This document shows positions 54,562 through 63,971 of a stretch of 64,000 nucleotides of DNA, piece after piece. Under the pieces are notes generated by a model. That model was not told the origin of the DNA and searched no databases. It was given only the letters and a program-made list of their open reading frames with translations. A program made the position numbers and the translations under genes. This DNA is from Nocardia coubleae NBRC 108252 (GTDB taxonomy: Bacteria > Actinomycetota > Actinomycetes > Mycobacteriales > Mycobacteriaceae), in the NCBI RefSeq assembly GCF_001612805.1, contig NZ_BDBD01000019.1:248001-312000 (forward strand), given 5' to 3'. How positions within the stretch are numbered: position 1 is the first letter of the stretch; each line of letters starts with the position of its first letter.

Positions 54562-54996
54562 TCAGCCTTCGACGGTGATGCCCATCGAGCGCGCGGTACC
54601 GGCGATGATCTTCGCGGCCTGCTCGATGTCGTTGGCGTTCAGGTCTTCCTGCTTGGTCTTGGCGATCTCCCGGACCTGGTCCATGGTGACCTTGGCGACC
54701 TTGGTCTTGTGCGGCTCGGCCGAGCCCTTCTGCACACCGGCGGCCTTGAGCAGCAGCTTGGCGGCGGGCGGGGTCTTCAGCTTGAAGTCGAACGACCGGT
54801 CCTCGTACACCGAGATCTCGACCGGGATGACGTTGCCACGCTGCGACTCGGTCGCGGCGTTGTACGCCTTGCAGAACTCCATGATGTTGACGCCGTGCTG
54901 ACCGAGCGCGGGGCCGACCGGAGGGGCCGGGTTCGCGGCGCCGGCCTGGATCTGCAGCTTGATGATCCCGGCGAGCTTCTTCTTCTTGGGGGGCAT
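54562..54996 (-). CDS. rplK: 50S ribosomal protein L11
   Basis: This 144-residue protein (uL11) begins [19 protein letters not shown] and contains [20 protein letters not shown], the L11 signature with the proline-rich N-terminal part where thiostrepton acts. It supports the GTPase-associated centre. It starts 239 bp after nusG; a terminator in that gap suggests its own promoter. Confidence 0.99.
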
Positions 54997-55191
54997 CTTT
55001 CTTCCTTGGGTTTCGGTTCCTTACGGTTGCCGTAAGCCTGTTGCGGGATCGCTCCCACGCCGGGTCCAAGCCCGGCATTCGCGCACGACCGTCACACCGG
55101 GCGGAAAACGCCTGGAGGGGGTCTACACACGAACTGTCACACTCTACCGAACCGCGTCGCGGGCGCCGCAGCCGGGAGGGTCGGGAAACGA

Positions 55192-55219
55192 CAACGGCAC
55201 CGCCGAGGCGGTGCCGTTG
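55192..55219 (-). terminator. Terminator after nusG
   Basis: CAACGGCACCGCC (55192-55204) pairs perfectly over 13 bp with GGCGGTGCCGTTG (55207-55219) around two bases, 16 bp past the nusG stop. TCGTTTC follows on the minus strand. Confidence 0.85.
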
Positions 55220-55235
55220 CGAAGCTGGTTCGAGC

Positions 55236-56132
<897 letters not shown>

Positions 56133-56154
56133 CTACCGGCGTGGGTGTCGGCGA

Positions 56155-56535
56155 TCAGCCGAACAGCCAGTCGACACCCTTGACGAACGCTACGTCGATC
56201 CCGGCGATGAACGCGACCATGAAGACCACGAACACCAGAACGACGGTCGTATAGGTGACCATCTGCTTCCGGTTGGGCCAGATCACCTTGCGCAGTTCCG
56301 CGATGACCTCTCGCAGGAACTTGAGCAGCCGCTTGAACGGGTTGCCCGTCTTGGCCTTACCGGCAGTCTTGTCCGCCTTGCGCGAGTTCGACGGCCGGTC
56401 GAGCATGGCCACCGAACCGGTGGTCGCCGGAGAGTCCGACGTGCGCGCACGACGAGCAGTCCGCTTGCCGCTCGGCCGAGTGGCAGCGGCGGTATCGTCG
56501 CCGTCTTCGGCGCGAGTATCCCGCTCGTCCGTCAC
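56155..56535 (-). CDS. secE: Preprotein translocase subunit SecE
   Basis: This 126-residue protein has a long charged N-terminal part, then the conserved amphipathic segment FKRLLKFLREVIAELRKVIW-P-N-R and one transmembrane helix (about 95-117). SecE stabilises SecY in the Sec channel. The N-terminal extension is longer than in most bacteria but common in this order. It precedes nusG by 85 bp. Confidence 0.97.
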   Translation of the reverse strand: MTDERDTRAEDGDDTAAATRPSGKRTARRARTSDSPATTGSVAMLDRPSNSRKADKTAGKAKTGNPFKRLLKFLREVIAELRKVIWPNRKQMVTYTTVVLVFVVFMVAFIAGIDVAFVKGVDWLFG

Positions 56536-56566
56536 GTCGATCCTCTCTCGTCGCTGGCATTCAGGG

Positions 56567-56639
<73 letters not shown>

Positions 56640-56739
56640 TCGGTTGGACCGGCCTGGGCCGATACGTCCAACCACAATCGATATTCGATTATCGACTCTT
56701 GCGAGCCGTCTTTTCCAGGGTCGGCATCACACACAACAC

Positions 56740-56783
56740 GCGCGCCGCTTCCGTGGGAGCAGGCTCCCGGGAAGTCAGCGCGC
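56740..56783 (-). terminator. Long imperfect hairpin between hadAB and tRNA-Trp
   Basis: GCGCGC (56740-56745) pairs with GCGCGC (56778-56783); inside it CTTCC pairs with GGAAG and GGGAGC with GCTCCC. It ends the hadAB transcript about 75 bases past the stop codon. No T-run is visible. Confidence 0.6.
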
Positions 56784-56857
56784 AGCAGCCGGTGACCCCA
56801 GAGTCCCGAGTGTACGTTACCGCGTGGGCAATGTGCCAATCGGGACGCTCGACCAGG

Positions 56858-57937
56858 TCAGGCCAGCTGAACTGTTGCCGTGGCGCGGCCGAAGATCTTC
56901 TTGCCCGCCGATTTCGCCGTGATGGCGACGACGGCCGTTCGGGTCTCCGGGTCGACCGACTTCACCTTACCCGTGAAATCCACCTCGGCCGGTGCATCGG
57001 CACGCACGTAGACGGGGCTGGTGAAGCGCACGTTGTATTCCTTCACCGCGCCGGGGTCGCCGAGCCAGGAGGTGACGAAGCCGCCGCCGAGGCCCATGGT
57101 GAGCATGCCGTGGGCCACCACGTTGTCGAGACCGACGAGTTTGACGATCTCGTCACTCCAGTGAATGGGGTTGGCGTCACCGGAGACGCCGGCGTAGTTC
57201 ACCAGGTCGCCGCGGGTGAGCCGGACCGTCCGGGCGGGCAGTTCGTCGCCGACCGCGATGCTTTCGAAGGCGAGCGCGTGGGTACTGGTCTGCGGTTCCG
57301 GGTTCTTGGTCACCGGGTCCGGGGTGATCGCGGTGAAGGCGTCGCTCGGCGCGTGGTGTGCCGGTTCGTCGTCGCCGAGACCGTGCATGAGCACATTGCG
57401 GACGGCCGCCGACATATTCGGATCGATATCGCCGCCGCTGCGTCCGATGAGAGTGGTGTAGGTGGTGAGCACCAATTCGTCGTCGGCGTCGGTGACGATG
57501 TTCTTGGTCACGATGATGTCGCCGCCGAATGCCTGCCGGAACGAATGCAGATAAACGTCACAGGTGAGCCGATCGCCGACGCGGATCGGCCGGTGGAATT
57601 CCAGGATCTGGTCGGTCTGCATGATCTGGCTGAGGTCGTATCCGGTGACGATCTCCTCGAACAACCGGCGCTGGGCCAGGATGCCGACCAGGGAGATGAA
57701 GGTGAGCGGGGCGAGCAGACCGGAGTGGCCGTATTCGCGCGCGATGTCCTCGTCCCAGTGCACCGGGTGGTAGTCCTGCACGGCGCGGGCGTATTCACGC
57801 ACCTTTTCGCGACCGACCTCGTAATAGTCGTCGACCCGGTAGTGGTGGCCGACCATCGAGGCCGCGTGGGCGGCGGGATCGAATGGTTCGGCGGCTGCGG
57901 CCGAGACCGCTTCGTCAGTTCCGGTGTTCACTGTCAC
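56858..57937 (-). CDS. hadAB: Fused (3R)-hydroxyacyl-ACP dehydratase HadA/HadB
   Basis: This protein of about 359 residues joins two hot-dog dehydratase units that are separate in M. tuberculosis. The N-terminal HadA-like part (VGHHYRVDDYYEVGREKVRE, then LLAPLTFISLVGI) lacks the catalytic dyad. The C-terminal HadB-like part (about 225-359; LTRGDLVNYAGVSGDANPIHW) holds the catalytic Asp and His. The enzyme belongs to FAS-II in mycolic-acid synthesis. No hadC follows. A GTG at 57937 sits eight bases after a TAATGT -10 box, so a leaderless message is likely; an ATG at 57949 is the alternative. Confidence 0.93.
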   Translation of the reverse strand: MTVNTGTDEAVSAAAAEPFDPAAHAASMVGHHYRVDDYYEVGREKVREYARAVQDYHPVHWDEDIAREYGHSGLLAPLTFISLVGILAQRRLFEEIVTGYDLSQIMQTDQILEFHRPIRVGDRLTCDVYLHSFRQAFGGDIIVTKNIVTDADDELVLTTYTTLIGRSGGDIDPNMSAAVRNVLMHGLGDDEPAHHAPSDAFTAITPDPVTKNPEPQTSTHALAFESIAVGDELPARTVRLTRGDLVNYAGVSGDANPIHWSDEIVKLVGLDNVVAHGMLTMGLGGGFVTSWLGDPGAVKEYNVRFTSPVYVRADAPAEVDFTGKVKSVDPETRTAVVAITAKSAGKKIFGRATATVQLA

Positions 57938-57996
57938 AGCGTGGCACATTACCGACTTGTGCGCGCGCACCCCTGGCGACCGGTCTGGAAAACGCA

Positions 57997-58024
57997 CGAA
58001 GGCCGGACTTTCGTCCGGCCTTCG
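57997..58024 (-). terminator. Terminator after rpmG
   Basis: CGAAGGCCGGAC (57997-58008) pairs perfectly over 12 bp with GTCCGGCCTTCG (58013-58024) around a four-base loop; on the minus strand GTGCGTTTT follows. It is 20 bp past the rpmG stop. Confidence 0.85.
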
Positions 58025-58044
58025 GCAGATGTTTTTGTTTCGAA

Positions 58045-58215
58045 TCAGCGCGATTCGCGGTGCGCCCGGTGGGTGCCGCAGTTCGGGCAGAACTTCTTCA
58101 GCTCGAGGCGGTCCGGGTCGTTGCGCCGGTTCTTCTTGGTGATGTAGTTGCGGTGCTTGCACTCTTCGCAGGCCAAGGTGATCTTTGGCCGGACATCGGT
58201 GGACTTCGCGGCCAC
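58045..58215 (-). CDS. rpmG: 50S ribosomal protein L33
   Basis: This 56-residue protein (bL33) starts [20 protein letters not shown] and keeps both CxxC pairs (CEEC, CPNC), so it is the zinc-binding C+ form rather than the zinc-free paralogue expressed under zinc starvation. GAAAGGAAGG precedes a GTG at 58215. It lies beside the tRNA cluster and upstream of hadAB. Confidence 0.96.
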   Translation of the reverse strand: MAAKSTDVRPKITLACEECKHRNYITKKNRRNDPDRLELKKFCPNCGTHRAHRESR

Positions 58216-58251
58216 GATATGCCTTCTTTCCGGTCTGGGCTGAGTCGTTAT

Positions 58252-58327
58252 TGGTAGCGATGGCCGGACTTGAACCGGCGACACAACGATTATGAGTCGT
58301 TTGCTCTACCGACTGAGCTACACCGCC
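58252..58327 (-). tRNA. tRNA-Met (anticodon CAT)
   Basis: This is a 76-nt tRNA including an encoded CCA. The acceptor is GGCGGTG with CATCGCT, the anticodon loop is CTCATAA, and the T-arm is GGTTCAAGTCC. A first-base G-U pair and a D-arm without the initiator signs make it elongator-like. Confidence 0.93.
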
Positions 58328-58386
58328 ACGGCGGACCTATTACGGTGGGGCCGGCGGGAAAGTCGGTCACCACCGGCAATCCGGCG

Positions 58387-58459
58387 AGCCCCCTAACGGA
58401 ATCGAACCGTTGACCTTTTCCTTACCATGGAAACGCTCTGCCGACTGAGCTAAGGGGGC
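58387..58459 (-). tRNA. tRNA-Thr (anticodon GGT)
   Basis: This 73-nt cloverleaf has acceptor GCCCCCT with AGGGGGC, anticodon stem TTTCC/GGAAA and loop ATGGTAA, anticodon GGT. No CCA is encoded. It is followed upstream (58460-58763, 304 bp) by sequence with no recognised gene, apart from the repeated element at 58614-58643. Confidence 0.95.
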
Positions 58460-58613
58460 ATGACTACGTGGCACAGAGTCTTGGTCGGCGAACCGATCAG
58501 AGCGACCCCGTGCTCCGGCGTCCTGAAAGAGATTACACACTGCAACCGATGAGCACCAAATCGCCAGGTGGGAGCAGCTTTTTGCCGCCAACCAGACCAC
58601 TGATTGCGCAAGC

Positions 58614-58643
58614 ACATGGGTAACTCACCGGGTACGGGCTGAC
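58614..58643 (-). repeat. 30-bp repeated element, copy A
   Basis: The minus strand GTCAGCCCGTACCCGGTGAG plus TTACCCATGT recurs at 60458-60487 on the plus strand with 28 of 30 identities. Similarity continues for about 14 more bases at the ATG side (ATCAG shared). In the frame read from both copies the peptide QPVPGELPM is identical. Confidence 0.75.
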
Positions 58644-58763
58644 TCAGCGCCTCGATCAAGCTTGCCGCGTCGAGAACCGGGTCACGCGCCTGAGTCTGGC
58701 CCAAAGTCCCGGGGAGGCGGAACAGAAAACCCCGCCGATCTTGGTGATCGACGGGGTTCGATG

Positions 58764-58846
58764 TGGCAGATGTAGGATTCGAACCTACGTAGGCTTGCGC
58801 CGACAGATTTACAGTCTGCTCCCATTGGCCGCTCGGGCAATCTGCC
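58764..58846 (-). tRNA. tRNA-Tyr (anticodon GTA)
   Basis: This 83-nt tRNA with the long variable arm of class II tRNAs has acceptor GGCAGAT with ATCTGCC, anticodon loop CTGTAAA (GTA), and T-arm GGTTCGAATCC. No CCA is encoded. Confidence 0.96.
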
Positions 58847-59023
58847 TTGTGCGCCGTTTCCGGTGCGCTGAGCAGCTTACAACGAACCCACCCCGGGGAT
58901 GCAAACCGCCTGCACAGACCCCCTGCGGGCGCGCGCTACGGCGCGTTACGGGTACAACTGTCTCGGCGGTGAGGCAGTCTTGCCGCGGAGTTGTACGGAC
59001 CTTCCGAAGAACAGGAGCGCAGT

Positions 59024-59515
59024 GTGGCTGATTCGTCATTCGACGTGGTGAGCAAGGTCGACCGGCAGGAGGTCGACAATGCGCTGCATCAGGCGGAGAA
59101 GGAGCTGAACTCCCGCTACGACTTCAAGGGCACCGACGCCTCGATCGCCTGGTCCGGCGAGGAGGCCATCGTGCTCACCGCCAATGCCGAGGAGCGGGTG
59201 AAGGCGGCGCTCGAGGTGTTCAAGGAGAAGCTGATCCGGCGCGACATCTCGCTCAAGGCGTTCGACGCCGGCGAGCCGCAGGCCTCTGGCAAGGTGTTCA
59301 AGATCACCGGCACGCTGGTGCAGGGCATCGACACCGAGAAGGCCAAGAAGATCTCCAAGAAGATCCGCGACGAGGGCCCCAAGGGCGTGAAGGCGCAGAT
59401 CCAGGGCGACGAGCTGCGGGTGAGCAGCAAGAAGCGCGACGATCTGCAGGCCGTGATCTCGCTACTCAAGGGCGAGGACTTCGGTATCGCGCTGCAGTTC
59501 GTGAACTACCGCTAG
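59024..59515 (+). CDS. yajQ: YajQ-family nucleotide-binding protein
   Basis: This 163-residue protein starts [20 protein letters not shown] (GTG start) and has two ferredoxin-like halves; [20 protein letters not shown] and [20 protein letters not shown] are the family marks. Relatives bind cyclic di-GMP or RNA and act as regulators. It is convergent with htpX by four bases. Confidence 0.95.
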   Translation: MADSSFDVVSKVDRQEVDNALHQAEKELNSRYDFKGTDASIAWSGEEAIVLTANAEERVKAALEVFKEKLIRRDISLKAFDAGEPQASGKVFKITGTLVQGIDTEKAKKISKKIRDEGPKGVKAQIQGDELRVSSKKRDDLQAVISLLKGEDFGIALQFVNYR

Positions 59516-59519
59516 TTCC

Positions 59520-60374
59520 TCAGAACCGGTGCGTTCCGCCCGCCATCTCCTCGAGCCGCCTGATGCGATCGGCGGTCGGGGGGTGGGTGGAGTACCAGCG
59601 GGCGATGCGGTCGCCCGCGCGGAACGGGTTGGCGATCATCAGGTGCGATTCGCTGGTGATCTTCGGGTCCGGCGGCAGGGGGGCCGCCTGGACGCCCCGT
59701 TCGATCTTGCGCAGTGCCGAGGCGAGGGCGAGCGGGTCGCCGGTGAGTTCGGCACCGGACTGGTCGGCCTGGTACTCGCGGGAACGTGACACCGCCATCT
59801 TGATCAGCCCGGCCGCGATCGGGCCCAGCAGCGAGACAAGCAACACGCCGATGACATTGGGGCCCTGCCCGTCGCGGTTGCCGAACGAACTCGCCAGGAA
59901 CGCGAAGTTGGCCAGACCGGTGATGACCGAGGCCATCGCGCCCGCCACCGACGAGATGAGAATGTCGCGGTTGTAGACGTGCGACAGTTCGTGGCCGAGC
60001 ACCGCGCGCAACTCGCGTTCGTCGAGTAATTGCAGGATGCCGCTGGTACAGCACACCGCAGCGTGCCGGGGATTGCGCCCGGTGGCGAAGGCGTTGGGCG
60101 CGTTGGTCGGGCTGATGTAGAGGCGCGGCATCGGCTGGCGCGCCGCGGTCGCCAGTTCCCGCACGATGCGGTACATGACCGGGGCTTCCAGCTCGCTCAC
60201 CGGTTGGGCGTGCATGGCCTTCAACGCCAGCTTGTCGCTGTTGAAATAGGCGTAGGCGTTCATCGCCACGGCCAGCACGATCGAGATGACGAGGATGGTC
60301 GGGCTGCGGAACATCGCGCCGATGGCGACGATGAGCGCCGACATGGCGACCATCAGCCCGATCGTTCGCAACAT
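59520..60374 (-). CDS. htpX: Membrane zinc metalloprotease HtpX
   Basis: This 284-residue protein has two N-terminal helices (about 5-45), the zinc motif HELSH in [15 protein letters not shown], and two further helices. The third ligand is in [15 protein letters not shown] (Glu). HtpX degrades misfolded membrane proteins under heat and envelope stress. The order yajQ-htpX followed by grcC matches Mycobacterium Rv0566c-Rv0562. Confidence 0.96.
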   Translation of the reverse strand: MLRTIGLMVAMSALIVAIGAMFRSPTILVISIVLAVAMNAYAYFNSDKLALKAMHAQPVSELEAPVMYRIVRELATAARQPMPRLYISPTNAPNAFATGRNPRHAAVCCTSGILQLLDERELRAVLGHELSHVYNRDILISSVAGAMASVITGLANFAFLASSFGNRDGQGPNVIGVLLVSLLGPIAAGLIKMAVSRSREYQADQSGAELTGDPLALASALRKIERGVQAAPLPPDPKITSESHLMIANPFRAGDRIARWYSTHPPTADRIRRLEEMAGGTHRF

Positions 60375-60457
60375 GCTGTTCCGCCTCTCCGCGATTTTTG
60401 GCCAGACTCCAGTGCGGGCGGGCTCGCGTTGGCGGCCAGACAGAGGTGGAGGGTCTG

Positions 60458-60487
60458 GTCAGCCCGTTCCCGGCGAGTTACCCATGT
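60458..60487 (+). repeat. 30-bp repeated element, copy B
   Basis: GTCAGCCCGTTCCCGGCGAG plus TTACCCATGT is inverted relative to copy A 1.8 kb away. The two differ at two positions, both third codon positions in the frame reading QPVPGELPM. It lies in the 196-bp gap between htpX and the polyprenyl synthase. Confidence 0.75.
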
Positions 60488-60570
60488 CCGTACGAGATCA
60501 GGTGTTGCTTTCGGATCCGGACGGGTTGCTCGCGTTTAGTGAACGGGTGCGGGGGGCGAGAAGTTCCGGG

Positions 60571-61593
60571 TCAGCCGACTCGTTCGATGGTGTAGCGGAC
60601 GAGGCGGGTGAGGGCGTCGTTGGCGGGGCCTGCGGGCAGGGCGGCCAGTTCGGCGTCGGCCAGGTCGGCGTATTCCTGCAGCTTGTCCTTGGCCATCGCC
60701 ATGCCGGGCGAGCGGCGCAGCAGTTCCAGGGCCTCGTCGACCTCGGCATCGGTATCGAGCGGGTGGTCGAGCAGGGTGCGCAGGCGGTCGCCGTCGGCGC
60801 CGGACTCGCGCAGGGCGTAGAGCACGGGCAGGGTGTGCACGCCTTCGCGCAGGTCGGTGCCGGGCGTCTTGCCGGACTGTTCCGACGACGACGAGATGTC
60901 GATGATGTCGTCGGAGATCTGGAAGGCGGTACCGACCGCGTCACCGAGGCGGGCCAGGCGTTCGACGTGCTCGCTGTCGGCGCCGGAGAAGGTGCCACCG
61001 AAGCGGCCCGCGGCGGCGATGAGCGAACCGGTCTTCTCCCACACCACCTTCAGGTAGTGCTCGACGGGGTCCTGGGTCTGCTTGGCACCCATGGTTTCCC
61101 GCATCTGACCCGTGACCAGCTCGGCGAACGTCTCGGCGATGATGCGCACCGCGTCGGGGCCGAGGGTCGAGGTGAGGCGGGAGGCGTGCGCGAAGAGGTA
61201 GTCGCCCGCGAGGATGGCGATGTTGTTGCCCCAGCGCGAGTTCACGCTCTCGGCGCCGCGGCGCTGGGTGGCCTCGTCCATCACGTCGTCGTGGTAGAGG
61301 GTGGCAAGGTGCACGAGTTCGACGACCGTACCCGCGGTGACCAGTGCGGGATCGGTGGGATTCGGGCCGAGCTGACCGGTGAGCAGCGTGAACAGCGGCC
61401 GGAACCGCTTACCGCCCGCCCTGGCCAGATGTAACGCGGCCTCCTGCAGGAATTCCTCGCCGTCGGAGAGTTCGTCGACGAGCAGTTTCTCGACTGCGGC
61501 CAACCCGTCGCGCACGGTGGCGGCGAGTTCCGGATCGACGAGATCGACCCCGGCAACCACGGTGCTCTCGTCGCTCACAGCCGATGTGCTCAT
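60571..61593 (-). CDS. grcC: Polyprenyl diphosphate synthase (GrcC type)
   Basis: This 340-residue trans-prenyltransferase has the first Asp-rich motif DDVMD (residues 102-106) and the second DDIID (228-232), plus the pyrophosphate-binding GGKRFRPL. The residues before the first motif are small (A97), consistent with a long product, for the menaquinone side chain or cell-wall lipid. It is divergent from the menaquinone reductase-like gene, as in M. tuberculosis (grcC1/Rv0561c). Confidence 0.93.
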   Translation of the reverse strand: MSTSAVSDESTVVAGVDLVDPELAATVRDGLAAVEKLLVDELSDGEEFLQEAALHLARAGGKRFRPLFTLLTGQLGPNPTDPALVTAGTVVELVHLATLYHDDVMDEATQRRGAESVNSRWGNNIAILAGDYLFAHASRLTSTLGPDAVRIIAETFAELVTGQMRETMGAKQTQDPVEHYLKVVWEKTGSLIAAAGRFGGTFSGADSEHVERLARLGDAVGTAFQISDDIIDISSSSEQSGKTPGTDLREGVHTLPVLYALRESGADGDRLRTLLDHPLDTDAEVDEALELLRRSPGMAMAKDKLQEYADLADAELAALPAGPANDALTRLVRYTIERVG

Positions 61594-61737
61594 TAGTTTC
61601 TCCCAGCGATGCGTCCGACCCCGACGGGTAGCAACCTAGCGTGTTCCTGCGCTACAGCCGATGAACCCCGTCACACGTGAGATTTCCCGGTGTACCCGAC
61701 ACTCTCGCACAACCGCGCGAGGTGCCAGTATTGAGCC

Positions 61738-63003
61738 ATGGGTTCACCGGATGTCGTCCCCGCCGACCACGCGACGCTGCCCGACACCGTAGAGGTGCTC
61801 GTGGTGGGGGCCGGACCTGCGGGTTCCGCCTCGGCGGCGTGGGCGGCCCGCGCCGGACGCGATGTGCTGCTGCTCGATTCGGCTGTCTTCCCGCGCGACA
61901 AGACCTGCGGTGACGGTCTCACCCCGCGCGCCACCGCCGAATTGGAACATCTCGGACTCGGCGAGTGGTTGCGTGCGCACACGGTGAACCATGGATTGCG
62001 GATGGCCGGGTTCGGGCGGGAGGCGCTGCTGCCCTGGCCGGGCGGGTCGTTTCCCACCTACGGAAGCGCCGTTCCGCGAACCGAACTCGACAACACGTTA
62101 CGGGAGACGGCGATCAAGTCCGGTGCCCGGATGGTCGACGGCGCGAAGGTCACCGAGGTGCTGCGCGACGGCGATCGGGTCACCGGGGTGACCGTGCGTA
62201 TCGGCGACACCACGCACACCGTGAACTGCCGGGTGCTCGTCGTCGCCGACGGGGTTCGCTCCCCCGTCGGCAAACAGCTCGGCCGCACCTGGCATCGCCG
62301 CTACGCCTACGGCACCGCTGCCCGCGCCTACATCACCTCCGGCCGCAGCGACGACCAGTGGATCTCCTCGCACCTGGAATTGCGCAATGCCGACGACCAG
62401 CTCGTCCCCGGCTACGGCTGGATCTTCCCGCTCGGCAACGGTGAGGTGAATATCGGTGTCGGTTCGCTGGCCACCGAGGCACGGCCGTCGCATATCGCGC
62501 TGAAACCGCTGCTCGAGCACTACACCCGGCTGCGCCGCGAGGAATGGGAGTTCGAGGGCGAACTGCGCGCGGTGGCCTCCGCGCTGCTGCCGATGGGCGG
62601 GGCGGTGTCCAACGTGGCCGGACGCAACTGGGTGCTGGTCGGTGACGCCGCGGGCTGCGTGAATCCGCTCAACGGCGAAGGCATCGACTACGGCCTCGAA
62701 GGTGGTCATCTGCTCGCCGATCTGCTCGACGAACCGGACATGACGCGGGTGTGGCCGCAACTGCTGCACGAGCGCTACGGGCGCACGTTCTCCGTGGCCC
62801 GCAGGCTGGCCGGGCTGGCCACGCACCCGAAGATGGTCCCCCTCGGCGGCCCGCCGGTGATGCGCTCGAAGTACCTGCAGCGCACCGCCGTTCGCGTGAT
62901 GGGCAACCTGGTGACCGACGAGGACGACGACCTGACCGCCCGCCTGTGGCGAACGGCCGGTCGCGCTTCCCTACGCGCCGACGAACTGACGCCGTTCAGC
63001 TGA
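61738..63003 (+). CDS. menJ: Geranylgeranyl reductase-family flavoprotein (MenJ-like)
   Basis: This 421-residue flavoprotein has the N-terminal FAD motif VLVVGAGPAGSASAAWAARA, DKTCGDGLTPRA (the C-GDG loop typical of GGR), and the GD motif WVLVGDAAGCVNPLNGEG. MenJ in mycobacteria reduces one double bond of the beta-isoprene unit of menaquinone. Position beside grcC supports that role. The end overlaps the convergent DUF2505 gene by eight bases. Confidence 0.9.
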   Translation: MGSPDVVPADHATLPDTVEVLVVGAGPAGSASAAWAARAGRDVLLLDSAVFPRDKTCGDGLTPRATAELEHLGLGEWLRAHTVNHGLRMAGFGREALLPWPGGSFPTYGSAVPRTELDNTLRETAIKSGARMVDGAKVTEVLRDGDRVTGVTVRIGDTTHTVNCRVLVVADGVRSPVGKQLGRTWHRRYAYGTAARAYITSGRSDDQWISSHLELRNADDQLVPGYGWIFPLGNGEVNIGVGSLATEARPSHIALKPLLEHYTRLRREEWEFEGELRAVASALLPMGGAVSNVAGRNWVLVGDAAGCVNPLNGEGIDYGLEGGHLLADLLDEPDMTRVWPQLLHERYGRTFSVARRLAGLATHPKMVPLGGPPVMRSKYLQRTAVRVMGNLVTDEDDDLTARLWRTAGRASLRADELTPFS

Positions 63004-63496
63004 GCTTCGCGAACCAGCCCTCGATGAACTTGCGTTCGCTGTTGAGGACGCGCTGGTGCAGTTGTTCGGCCAGCGGCTCGATGGCGCCGCCCACCAGGGG
63101 CACCTTGACGGTGACGGTGCCGACGACCTCGATCTCGCTGCCCTCGGCGGTGGGACGCAGCTCGTAGGTGCCCGACATCTCGGTGGTGATGCCGCCGGTG
63201 CGCCCGGTGAAGCTGCCCTTGGCGACCTCGCCGTCCAGCGGCTGCCAGACATCGGTGCGGGCGAGCACGAGATCGCTCTTGAGAACCTTGCGGACCAGCG
63301 CGGGAACCTTGTCCCGGCCGGGTGTTTCGGTCATCTCGATGCGGATCGAATCCGGTCCGTCGGGATGGGAGAGTTCCAGCGTCGCGGTCTCGGCGGCGGC
63401 GAACCGCTCCTGCCAGATCGCGTCGTCGACGAGTGCCCGGTGAAGATCTTCGACCGGGACGGCATAAGGCACGGTGAAGCTGAATTTTCGGGACAT
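62996..63496 (-). CDS. DUF2505 family protein (SRPBCC-like)
   Basis: This 166-residue protein has the DUF2505 pattern FSFTVPYAVPVEDLHRALVD, then RTGGITTEMSGTYELRPTAE and VKVPLVGGAIEPLAEQLHQR. The family is common in Mycobacteriales and resembles START/SRPBCC lipid-binding folds. The function is unknown. The start is ATG at 63496. Confidence 0.88.
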   Translation of the reverse strand: MSRKFSFTVPYAVPVEDLHRALVDDAIWQERFAAAETATLELSHPDGPDSIRIEMTETPGRDKVPALVRKVLKSDLVLARTDVWQPLDGEVAKGSFTGRTGGITTEMSGTYELRPTAEGSEIEVVGTVTVKVPLVGGAIEPLAEQLHQRVLNSERKFIEGWFAKLS

Positions 63497-63536
63497 GGTG
63501 GCACACGCTAGTGCAGCCCACCGTTAGGGTGGCGTG

Positions 63537-63971
63537 GTGTCGGAAACCAGCCAGTCGGATAGGTACTCCGATCGCCTGCGGCGGGTTCGTACCGGAATCC
63601 TCGGTACCGCGACGGTGATCAGCGTGCTCATGGTGCTGCTGGTACTCGCGGCATGGCGCAACGATTACGAGATCGAGCACAACCGTGGGGTCACCTCCGG
63701 TGAGGTGCTCTCGGCGGGGCGGCTGCGCTCGGCGGTGATGTATGTGACGCCCGACAGCGTCACCCACAATCCGAAGGTCGGGATCCTCTATCCCACCAAT
63801 CTCACCGCCGGTCAGCGCATCAACGTGGAGTACAGCACCCGCGACCCCGACCTGGTCCGGGTGGCCGGACGCGACGCGCGGGTGGCGATCGTGCCCGCCG
63901 CGTCGGTGATCGTGGTGGTGTGGGCGCTCGCGCTGCCCGCCCTGTGGCTGGTGCGGCGCAGACAGCGGTAA
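63537..63971 (+). CDS. DUF3592-like membrane protein
   Basis: This 144-residue protein has two helices (about 25-42 and 118-137) flanking a beta domain (VTSGEVLSAGRLRSAVMYVT, then AGQRINVEYSTRDPDLVRVAG). The layout and the I-x-V-x-Y/EYSTRDPDL motif fit the DUF3592 family, frequent in Corynebacteriales near grcC/menJ. The function is unknown. The GTG at 63537 is preferred over the GTG three bases up. The last 29 bp of the window hold nothing I can name. Confidence 0.82.
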   Translation: MSETSQSDRYSDRLRRVRTGILGTATVISVLMVLLVLAAWRNDYEIEHNRGVTSGEVLSAGRLRSAVMYVTPDSVTHNPKVGILYPTNLTAGQRINVEYSTRDPDLVRVAGRDARVAIVPAASVIVVVWALALPALWLVRRRQR

